Positions 1 to 8,735 of a stretch of DNA of 64,000 nt are shown piece after piece. Within the stretch, counting starts at the first letter, position 1, and the number at the start of each line of letters is the position of its first letter. The stretch lies in contig QXEO01000464.1 in assembly GCA_007115705.1 (NCBI GenBank), forward strand, positions 9,292,317-9,356,316, written 5' to 3'. The stretch is from Dactylis glomerata (taxonomy: Eukaryota > Streptophyta > Magnoliopsida > Poales > Poaceae). The notes under the pieces were generated by a model. It searched no databases. It was not told where the DNA came from and worked only from the letters and a program-made list of their open reading frames with translations. Made by a program: the position numbers and the translations under genes.

Positions 1-811
1 CAAATTGCATGACGCGGTTTGAAATAAAAGCATCTAAAGGATTACATGGAATAGTTCAATACATGATAGCATACACAAACGCTCTATTGGCTCAAGCATG
101 GTCCCTTTGCCTTCACCTTGGCCTTCCTCTTCCTTCTCCTCCCTTATTGCATGAGCCTCATTAGCCACCCTCTCGAATATGAGTTTGTTCTCCCTCTCTA
201 TCCTTGCGTGCTCCCTCTCTAGGTACAATGCATATGCGGCCTCGCGCTCCTTCTTAAGACACTCTTCTCTTTATTTCTTCATTTTTATTTCACGTGCGCG
301 CCTCACTTCCGCATCCCTCAACCATTGGCTCCGTTGGTCCATCCTCATTTTCCACTCCAATTCATTCCTCTCAGCTTCCTCTTTTTTCTTCCTCTTAGAT
401 TCTTCCTCTCTTTTTTGCCGCATCCTGCTCCATCACCCTCCTCCAAGCCTCATTGGAAACATCTTCGTCCTCCTTGTTACCTTGAGTTGAGCTATGTCCC
501 TTCCACTTCACCTTTATCTCCCTCTCCCCGTCCCTCTCTACTTCCATGTTGCTCAGTTTATCGAAGGCTCTCTTCATTATCTCGTCGTACTCATGAATGC
601 TCTTTAGTACCCCCTTCGCAAGCTCCTTTTGACGTTGCTCTTCTCTTTCTTTCCTCATTCTTTCCTCACGAATCCTCATTTCTTGCTCTTCTTCCATCCT
701 CATTTGTGTTGCCTATTTCTTCTTCCTCTCAGCCGCATCCATCTCCATGACCTTCCTCTAAGACTCATTGAAGGCCTCATCGCCCGCCTTGTTGGCTTGA
801 CTCCCCGCCAT
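1..811 (-). pseudogene. Charged coiled-coil ORF of the MULE, broken
   Basis: Reading starts at ATG 809-811 (MAGSQANKAGDEAF). It continues as a very Glu/Arg/Lys-rich helix-forming sequence, with long runs such as EEEQEMRIREERMRKEREEQ. In-frame stops fall in the first 36 codons and at 395-397. A frame change then lets the same charged style continue to the left edge (LEREHARIERENKLIFERV). A motif is repeated inside the protein: 'DEAFNES-RKVMEMDAAERK' near the start and 'DVSNEAWRRVMEQDAAKK' near 430. This looks like internal duplication of a coiled-coil unit. It is probably a second exon or second ORF of the same transposon. I know of no function for it. Several stops and at least one frameshift make it inactive. 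Confidence 0.45.
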
Positions 812-1000
812 ACCTACAATAAGAGTGAAGATAAAAGTTAGTAAACACAATTAAGCAAAATGTTATCACAAATAAAAATTGTAGAGCACAAAATAGAGGT
901 ACATACGGAAATGGTCCTTGTAGATATACTATCATACTAGTTTGATTTACACCACCACAGACTCCTCTAAGATCTAGTTGTCTCCCTCTTTGTTGCCTAG

Positions 1001-1706
1001 GAATATGATGGCTAGTTCTTTGTTGGCTTGGAACACCTTGGTGGCTTGGACCACTTTGTTGTCTACCTCATTGTTGGCTTGGAACACCTTGGTGGCTTGG
1101 ACCACTTTGTTGGCTACTTCTTTGTTGGCTTGGAACACCTTGGTGGCTAGGACCACTTTGTTGGCTACTCCTTTGTTGGCTTAGAATACCTTGGTGGCTA
1201 GGACCACTTTGTTGGCTACTCCTTTATTGGCTTGGAACATCTTGGTGGCTTGGACCACTTTGTTGGCTAGTCATGGGTTGGCTTGTGCTTGGGTCATTTC
1301 TCTTTGTTCTTTTCCTTTGGTTACATGTCCTTGCATTGTGTCCATTACCATTACACTTTCCACAACGAGATCTATCACATGGCTCTTGAAATTGGTCATT
1401 TCCTGATTCTCGCGCCTTGTCGAGAGATTCGGCCACCACATCCTTGTATGCACCCCAACGTTGCTCGGAGTTGATACGCATTATCTTCCAACGGAAGTGC
1501 ATTCCAAATCCCGCATTGTGCCTACCCTCCAACTCAACAATATCACTAGAGTCCATCCAATTCAACTCTATCCTAACTTGTTACAAGACCTTGGCATAAG
1601 TAGGACTACGCTCGAACACCAAGTCAAGCTCATCCGGGTCGGGCTCGATATTGCCTTTCAAATATGCTTCCTCGTCAACATGATGAACATGAACAATTCT
1701 CGCCAT
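1001..1706 (-). pseudogene. MuDR-type transposase derivative, N-terminus fused to C-terminal zinc knuckle
   Basis: The ORF starts at ATG 1704-1706 (MARIVHVHHVDEEAYLKG), a start typical of grass MuDR transposases with a PB1-like N-terminal domain. After about 100 residues it passes directly into a CCHC zinc knuckle (CGKCNGNGHNARTC, near 1355-1400), which normally sits at the C-terminal end. The several hundred residues of the DDE catalytic domain are therefore missing. A Gln/Ser/Pro-rich tail follows, made of 17-residue repeats. In-frame stops are seen at 1581-1583, at about 1224 (a CAA to TAA change inside one repeat) and near 1069. It is a deletion derivative that cannot catalyse transposition. 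Family assignment is from recognised motifs only. Confidence 0.5.
1023..1277 (-). repeat. Five 51-bp tandem repeats coding a 17-residue Q/S/P unit
   Basis: Copies begin at 1023, 1074, 1125, 1176 and 1227, an exact 51-bp period. On the minus strand each encodes a version of SSQQSGPSHQGVPSQQR. The period is a multiple of three, so copy number can change without shifting the frame. The units differ by a few bases, and one has gained a stop. Confidence 0.9.
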
Positions 1707-1803
1707 ACTTATATTTGGTATAACAACAATAAGGTAAATACATTCAATAAGTACAAATGCCAAGATTAACTAACACATCATACTAAAGCCTAACATAACA
1801 AGA

Positions 1804-1866
1804 AAACCCTAACCCTAACCCTAACATAACACGATACCCTAAGCTCACAAAACCCTAACCCTAACC
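1804..1866 (+). repeat. Interstitial telomere-like CCCTAA repeats
   Basis: Two short runs of CCCTAA (1804-1824 and 1850-1866) are separated by diverged copies. The unit is six bases (TTAGGG on the minus strand), not the usual plant seven-base TTTAGGG. They lie in the presumed 5' leader of the transposon, so they are more likely telo-box-like leader repeats than a relic of a chromosome end. Confidence 0.6.
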
Positions 1867-2618
1867 TACCAATCTACACTAAAATACTTCATACACATCA
1901 TACAATCCAACATTGACCAAATTAATAAGAATCAACATTGCACTTTGGGTGAATTTATATTTCTAGGGTTTCCAAGATTTGGGCATTTGTCACCAAAAAA
2001 GGAAATTCCAATGGGGTCAAACGCAAGAGAAATGATGGAGAGTACCTTGGGAAACTTGGGGAGGTCGAAATCCACGAAGAAAACCTTCAATTTTGAGGGA
2101 TTTGGGTGGGAGGATTAAGAGGGGGAGAGAGAGCACCGCCTTGGTCGCTGTGTGTGAAGAGAGAGAGGTGAGGGAGGAAGTGAGGGAGGCCGCCGGGTCG
2201 GGATGGGGCGAGCAACCCTAAACCTAAAGTGCCACGCCACTTAGCATGGCGCCGCACGAGCACCTGCCGCGCCACTCGCAATGGCGCCGCACGCATCGCG
2301 GGGCCCACCGTGATGACGTGGCAGCCTATGCCGCGCCATGGAGGTGGCGCCGCAGCTCCTTTTGCCGCACCATGCGCAATAGCGCGACAAAAAAGGTTTA
2401 GTCCGGTTAAATAGTTTCACCGAAGTTTTATTTCTAAAATTTATTTCAAGTTTAAGTTATTTTTGTCCAAATTGCCCGTGGAGAGCAGGAAACCATTCGT
2501 GGCCGTGGGCCTACCAGACTAACTTCGTCGTCGGCCCAAAAAAGGAAACCGGGCGCCCCGTGCCGCCTCGGTCTCCCTCTTCTTGGTCCAGAAGCCATCC
2601 ACGCCTCCATCCCTCGCC

Positions 2619-5600
2619 ATGGCGTCCAGAGATCTCCGACGGCTGCTCGACGGCGCGGCCCTCGTCGCTCGCGAGAGTGCCAGGCGATCTTCCGGTCGCG
2701 ACGTCCTCAGGTCTGCCCTCCTCGCAGCCACCGACCTCGTCGGCCTCACCAGAGGCACCCTGCGCCGGCCGCAGCCCCCTCCCCTTCCTCCTGGACCCCA
2801 CCCCGGGGCAGCCGAATCCTCCCGCCCTGCGTCGTCCTCCGTCGTCTACTTCTCCCACGAAGATGCCCCGCCGCGAGAACCCCCATTGGAGCGGCAGCTC
2901 CCGGCGCAAGAGTCCCCCCAACCCGCCCAGACTCTGGGGTTCACAAGCACCGATACAGCCGCCGCAGAAGCAGCTGTCGCTGAACGCGAATTCTTGGCGG
3001 TGGCTAGACCCGAGGACGAGACGGTTCGCGCTGACCTCTCACCGTCGACCACGCCCTCGCCCTCGCCCTCGCCCTCGCCGCCCACGCCCTCGCCCTCGCC
3101 GTTGCCAGCGCCGGTGGAGAAGAGGCGCCGGCGAAGGGAGCGGAATGTTCCCTCCACACCGTTCACCCGAGCCCTCGGGTCAGTATATGACACCTTGCAA
3201 CGAATTGGACCGAAAGAAATCTTTACCGTTGTTTACTTTGTCTATGTATGAACCGTATGCCCACTAAATCTTGTTCTGTTCTGGTGATGTGTCGGAAAAA
3301 TTAAGGTTTGCAGGTCTTGGTGCCGGTCTGGCATGGGGAGGTCTTCAGGAATCAGCCCGGCGGGTGATGTACGGTACACCGGTTGGGGATGGCAATCGGT
3401 CAGCACTCTCGCCGTTTTTGTCTGACCAGAATGCTGAGCGTGTTGCCCTTGCACTGTGTCGGATGCGGGGAGCAGCGCTCAAGGTGGGACAGATGCTGAG
3501 CATCCAGGACGAATCGCTCGTGCCCCCGCCGGTATTATCTGAAGCTGATGCTATTTGTGTTTAGCCTATTGTTATGTGACTGTGGTGTGCCATTGAATTT
3601 ATGTGCTGATTTAACATAGGTGCTGGCAGCTCTTGATATTGTTCGTCAAGGTGCCGATGTTATGCCGAGCAAGCAGCTCAATTCTGTCCTTGACGCTGAG
3701 CTTGGTCAAGGCTGGTCCTCTAAGTTGAGGAGTTTCGACTATGAACCATTGGCTGCAGCGAGTATCGGTCAGGTTGGTCCGCCTGAGGCAACCCTCTTAT
3801 ATTTTGAGTAACTATATACCAAATATATTCTTTTGAGGGTCATATACAGTCCAACACCAGCTCAAGCTTTCTGCTCTGAGGATTGAGCTGTCTTTTGCTT
3901 ATCTGTTCATTCCCCTCCATTTGATCAGGTCCATCGAGCGGTCTTGAAGGATGGTTCAGACGTTGTGATGAAGATACAGTACCCTGGGGTTGCAGACAGT
4001 ATAGAAAGTGATATTGAGAATGTTAGGCTACTCTTGACTTACACAAATCTCATTCCTAAAGGTCTTTTCCTTGATAGAGCTATAAAGGTAAAAAAATCAT
4101 ATTTGTGAAGCAGCATGGATATTTCAGCATCTCACTTGTTTTTCTTATTTTACATATACATACTGTTTTGACATATATTTGTGTGTGCACAAACTGTCTC
4201 TCAATATGGTTATATTTTGCAAATGATGGTATAGGGATATGCTATGCCAAGTAGTATACATAAGAGTATGCTGTGCAATTTGCAGATGTTGTGGCCTATA
4301 TGCGAAATAATGAACCAAGGCCCATTCTTACTTCATATTCAGCTTTCATTAGAGTGCAATTTGAAATCGCTTAAGTCATGCAAAAAATTACTGTCATTCA
4401 CAGTCTTTCTCCTCATGATCTTATGAGTTCTGAATTGAAACAATGCTTATATATTAATGACTTATGTTTCCAGTAGTGTGCTAAAGTATACATATAATAG
4501 TTGTTGCAATTTTTTGGTTGACAGAGCATAGCCTCTTCCATGTTCCTGGTATACAGGTTGCAAAGGAAGAGCTGGCAAGGGAATGTGATTATGTCATAGA
4601 AGCAAGTAACCAGAAGCGGTACAAAGAGTTCCTCTCTGATAGTGAGGGCTATTACGTCCCTAAGGTCACTAATGAATTGTCAAGCAAAAAGATTCTGACA
4701 TCAGAGTTTGTTCCAGGTGCTTTTGATATTTCATTCTGCATATTTTTTCATGTTTACAATGCTTTAAGTTCTTAATGATGAAAATTTTAATGCTTGCCAA
4801 TTCAAAAATTGATACGGGTGCCTTTACCTTTATGGCATATTTAATCAGAACTGTCAGTATTATGTGAAAGCTAAGCATGCTATATTATTGCCAGACCAAG
4901 AATTTGTATTGACACCTGAAACTTTCTTATAGCATTTTGATAGAGAGCACGAGCCATTATCTTTGGAATTTCATATTTCATATCAAAATAATGAATTAAT
5001 TACCTATTCTATTTATTCTGTAGATAGTTTGACATTGTAGTACAAAACATCTTCTGTTGATATTATTTCAGTAATGGAAGCCAGACCAGGAATTTGAGGT
5101 ACCATAAATATGGTCATATGGGTACCTGAATTCTTTTGTATAGCATTTTGATACGGAGCATGAGCCATATCTATGGTATTTCAAACCATAAACTTTAAGT
5201 AGCCATATGTTATCTATTCTATTTATTCTGTAGATAGTTTCACACTTAAATACCACATCTTCTGTGACATCATTTCAGTAACAGGAATACTCCATAATCA
5301 TTATTTGTCCTTGGAAATTTTTCGTAAATTTAGCTATGTGGCAACAGTCTCAGTAACCATTCAAAGGCAAACCTGCTCTGTCTGATGGCTCACGAGTTTA
5401 GTTTTTTTCTTGTACAACTGAACCGAACAACCAATGAGGTTGCAAGATGTGGATGTAAGTTCTCATCTTAATTAGATCCGAGCCTAACAGATAAACTGGA
5501 ATCTTCACATCCAGATATGCTATGTATCTTAGTTGTCTATAAAAGTATAAAGACACCTGAACTAAGAAGATAATCACACTCGGCATGTAACTGGACTGCT

Positions 5601-6751
5601 AACAGAGGCTTAGCAAAGTTCAACACTTCAACTGCATCCTAACTATGCTGCCATTGCTGCTGTGATGCACGTTCCTTCTGCTGTCTGGCTCCACGTCCAT
5701 AACACAAGTTCGAATTTGGTTTTTGTGAACTTCTAATTGACTGAAACCTTATCCTTATATTTTTAGTTGGGAGATGAGCATGTTGTGTGTTCTTGAGCCC
5801 CCTCTTGACAGTACGAAACATGTTTTATGGTGGAGTGTTCTAACAACTGTATATGGTTCTCTACAGGAGTTCCTATCGATAAGGTGGCAGTACTAAGCCA
5901 GGAAACCCGCAATTATGTTGGATGTAAACTTCTCGAACTGACAATAAAGGAGTTATTTGTCTTCAGATTTATGCAGGCATGTGTTGCTTTTCATGCTATC
6001 TGTTAAATTTCTAAATAATTAACGTGGTAGAGCTTGCTAGTTATGTAATCGGCATCCAAATTAAAATTCCAGCAATTGAACATTTCATCATTACCCTGTC
6101 GAAAGTATAGAATTCCTCTCATGCATGAAGGTTTATTTCTCACCACTATTTTTATGCAGACTGATCCAAATTGGAGTAATTTCCTTTATGATGATTCTAG
6201 AAGGCAATTTAATCTTATTGACTTTGGGGCAGCCCGGGAGTTCCCTAAAAAGTTTGTAGATGATTACCTTCGTATGGTAAGCATCCACACTTCCATTTAA
6301 AAATTTATTAGCATTGTGATTTACTGTATTCAAGATTCTGTCTGATTTGTGGTATTGCCAGGTAGTTGCGTGTGCAAATAGAGACAGAGCCGGTGTGTTA
6401 GAAATGTCCCGCAGACTGGGATTTCTCACAGGTGAGGAACCAGAGGTCATGCTGGATGCCCATGTTGAGGCGGCCTTCATAGTTGGGGTGCCATTCTCAA
6501 AACCTGGGGGCCATGATTTCCGTGCAAACAACATCACACACAGTGTCTCCAACCTTGGGGCTACCATGTTGAAGCACAGGATGACTCCGCCTCCAGATGA
6601 GGTGTACAGCCTCCACAGAAAGCTGTCTGGTGCATTCCTGGCCTGCATCAAGATTGGCGCAGTTGTGCCCTGTAGAGAGATGCTGTTGGAGGTCTACGAG
6701 CAATACGATTTCAGTGAGGATCACTTGGAAGTTGCTTCCACCACTGGATAG
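2619..6751 (+). CDS. COQ8: COQ8 / ABC1 (UbiB family) atypical kinase, mitochondrial
   Basis: Join of exons 2619-3178, 3306-3531, 3620-3772, 3929-4087, 4557-4716, 5867-5976, 6160-6276 and 6362-6751, giving 1875 nt and 624 residues. All reading phases close, and introns are GT-AG except intron 6 (GC-AG). The family supports coenzyme Q synthesis in the mitochondrial inner membrane as an ATP-binding, kinase-like protein. Diagnostic motifs are present: KVGQ at residues 246-249, the Ala-rich AAASIGQ loop at 307-313, the nucleotide-binding Lys328 (VVMKIQYP), and the metal-binding pair PNWSNFL and DFG (Asp477). The start at 2619 is the first ATG giving an Arg-rich, acid-poor N-terminus, as expected for mitochondrial import. 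Exon 1 carries a low-complexity Pro-Ser stretch (about 3051-3110). Family length and motif order match plant ABC1 (the Arabidopsis At4g01660 type). No break is seen, so it is probably functional. Confidence 0.93.
5977..6159 (+). other. COQ8 intron 6, GC-AG splice class
   Basis: To keep the conserved FRFMQ-TDPNW junction the intron must start at 5977 with GC (AG|GCATGT) and end with AG at 6158-6159. The same nine bases TTTATGCAG stand at the end of exon 6 and immediately before exon 7. The next GT (5981-5982) would leave four extra exon bases and shift the frame. Confidence 0.75.
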
Positions 6752-7311
6752 AAACATGAAAGCCATGATTTTTCCCTCTCCCTGAAATCATCAACTAGAT
6801 ACAGTCTAGTTGCAGCTCGTTATTTTGTGAAAGGTTTGCAATCGGCTTCTCCATTCATGTTCAGACTGGACGGATACCGTGACGAAATAATATTCTCTGT
6901 AACATGGAAAGTGATGTGATTTTTGTCTACATGAGCTCATATAGTTCTCTGGGCGCGGTGAGCCATCGAAATCAAGCGACGTACACGCAAGCATGTAGGA
7001 CGATCAATACGTACACGCACTCTGTTTTTCTCTTGTTCGATCTCCACATGCGCGCGCTCTCGATCAGTAGGTGGTTTTGTTCTCTCTAACCGATTCGGCT
7101 GGTACATGCGCGTGCTCACTCTCTTTTCTTCTGCTCTTTCTTGCCGTTCATGATCTAGGTAGATATCCAATCATAGTCATGCATGTATGATTCTTGTTTG
7201 ATTCTCTACTGATTAATGAGCTGCCAAAATTGCCCTGGAAATAATTAGCTGGCAAATCTGGCATGAATGCAGGTAATTAACATAATTGATTTGTCTATGT
7301 CGTGTCCATAT
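6752..7311. other. Intergenic, 3' flank of COQ8
   Basis: AT-moderate sequence with no ORF of note. AATAAT at about 6886-6891 is a plausible polyadenylation signal for COQ8. I see no other gene or repeat. Confidence 0.5.
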
Positions 7312-7320
7312 ATTTGGAGG

Positions 7321-7483
7321 GGACGCGGCTTGTCTGTGCCCGTCCTATGCCACCATCCGTGCGACGGTAAGCGGAAAACGCATCCATCGGCTGTGAGCCT
7401 GTGACTCCCGCACGCCCCCCTTTTTCTTGAAAAAGACGAAGCGACAAGCCCGTCCGTATCCTTTTACCGTGTACGATAGCCTC
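7321..7483 (+). repeat. Left terminal inverted repeat of the MULE
   Basis: Starts GGACGCGGCTTG directly after the duplication ATTTGGAGG. It matches the reverse complement of 8397-8556 through to the GTACGATAGC block. Confidence 0.9.
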
Positions 7484-7649
7484 TTCCCGCCGACCGGATC
7501 TCGTCAGCGCCGCCGTTCACCATGTGCAGTACGGGGCTCTGTAGCATGCACCTGGACGAGATCGGCCGCGCGTCTGTTTCTTCGGCACCGGCCGTTCCCG
7601 CCAACGAACCGCCGCCGCGCATCCATCTTTGCCCCAATAGCATCGGCTG

Positions 7650-7802
7650 ATGAACAAGCTGCTATGGCCTGTGGCAGACGCGGTGAAGGTTGCCGTGGGC
7701 ACTCTGTCAGCGCCGGTCGGCAATCGTTACTCGTCAGCTCGGGATGGACTGCTCTGGTTCATCAGGAAGAATAGGGTCAGATTGCTTACGGTTCGTGCGT
7801 GA
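7650..7802 (+). other. Short ORF inside the MULE, possible captured exon
   Basis: ATG at 7650 opens a 50-residue frame (MNKLLWPVADAVKVAVGTLS, then a Trp/Phe/Arg-rich part) ending at TGA 7800-7802. The composition looks protein-like: an amphipathic helix followed by a basic segment. I do not recognise the family. It could be a fragment of a host exon carried by the element, or chance in a GC-rich filler. Confidence 0.25.
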
Positions 7803-8396
7803 GATTCATTGCTGCACTGTACAATTGGAGCATGTGTATGAATTTACCAGGATTAATAGTCTGTTCAACTGGTGGAGAATTGCCTGTATTCACTCCTTAC
7901 GTTTCGACCTCCTTTCAACTGTGCACAGACCACACTTACTTCAAGATAAGAAGAACGGAACAGAAGCAACCCAATAGATTGCAAAATATGCTTAGCTCTC
8001 GTTGATCTTGCATTCAGAGACGAGGGTGAGCTCCTCCTGGTGCTTCGTCGTCTACGGCTCTACGCTAACTCCTTACTCTGGTACGCTGCTGCGAGGAGTC
8101 CGACCTCCGGCTAACCCCGGTCGGCCCCTTGTCCCGCATCCTGCGAGGTAGCCACAGCCAGTCTTGATGTGCAAGGGGACACGGTTGCCGGGAACATGCT
8201 GCCGCCGGAGGAACAGAGGCGCCCTCTCCCGCTCGTCCAGGTCGAGGCTCCACAGCTCTGACCCGATCTGGACGGCGGAGCGGCGAGATCCTTCGATGGG
8301 ATTGGGCGTTGGGCCGGAGAGACAGAGGCACGGCCGGATTTCTCAGCTTCCACTGCTTCAGCTCGATTCAGAGAGAGGATACAGATGGGGATAGAG

Positions 8397-8556
8397 AAGC
8401 TATCGTACACGGTAAAAGGATACGGACGGGCTTGTCGCTTCGTTTTTTTCAAGAAAAAGGGGGGTGCGGGAGTCACAGGCTCACAGCCGATGGATGCGTT
8501 TTCCGCTTACCGTCGCACGGATGGTCGCATAGGACGGGCACAGGCAAGCCCCGTCC
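8397..8556 (-). repeat. Right terminal inverted repeat of the MULE
   Basis: Ends CAAGCCCCGTCC directly before the second copy of ATTTGGAGG. It differs from the left copy by scattered substitutions and a small difference in the poly-T run. Confidence 0.9.
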
Positions 8557-8617
8557 ATTTGGAGGCATTACTATATCTTGTACGTTCTTGCTTTATTAAC
8601 TCCTTATTTATTTGTGG

Positions 8618-8626
8618 CTATATAGG
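8618..8626 (+). promoter_or_regulatory. TATA box of the pectin acetylesterase gene
   Basis: CTATATAGG lies 110 bp before the ATG at 8736, a normal distance for a plant core promoter. The MULE stops 61 bp upstream, so any proximal control region of this gene lies inside or beyond the transposon. Confidence 0.55.
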
Positions 8627-8735
8627 TGTGTCACTCCGTTGCTATGCGTGCGTTAAATATACAATCACCCTACCGTTTCGCTGATTTCCTTTCGATCGCT
8701 GCGATCTTGCTTCTGCTCAATCCATTGGAGCGAAG

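Larger units (their letters stand above)
1..2400 (-). mobile_element. Decayed Mutator-like (MULE) transposon, left edge outside window
   Basis: Minus-strand transposon remnant holding two broken ORFs (1-811 and about 1001-1706), described separately. Upstream of the first ORF on the minus strand lie telomere-like repeats (1804-1866) and a GC-rich stretch (about 2220-2390) in which the short palindrome-like motif ATGGCGCCGCA and its variants recur. I infer that the 5' end lies near 2400-2480, just before the unique sequence leading into the COQ8 gene. I could not find a terminal inverted repeat or a target duplication, because the other end is outside the window. Assignment to Mutator rests on the N-terminal and zinc-knuckle parts of the first ORF. 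Confidence 0.5.
7321..8556. mobile_element. Non-autonomous Mutator-like element with ~160-bp TIRs and 9-bp TSD
   Basis: The outer ~160 bp at each end (7321-7483 and 8397-8556) are inverted copies of each other with few mismatches. They share blocks such as GCTTGYCTGTGCCCGTCCTA and AGCCCGTCCGTATCC. The flanks carry a perfect 9-bp direct duplication, ATTTGGAGG (7312-7320 and 8557-8565). Long TIRs plus a 9-bp duplication are the hallmark of the Mutator superfamily. There is no transposase. The 0.9-kb interior is GC-rich and may hold captured gene sequence (Pack-MULE). The element ends about 60 bp upstream of the TATA box of the pectin acetylesterase gene. Confidence 0.9.

Noticed and set aside
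1023..1277. CRISPR-like array
   Set aside because: It is a coding tandem repeat without spacers in a plant transposon. The same applies to the 23-bp array at 17569.
2560..3267. 235-codon frame overlapping COQ8 exon 1
   Set aside because: It is an alternative frame of a GC-rich, low-complexity exon. The frame starting at 2619 splices to give the conserved protein.
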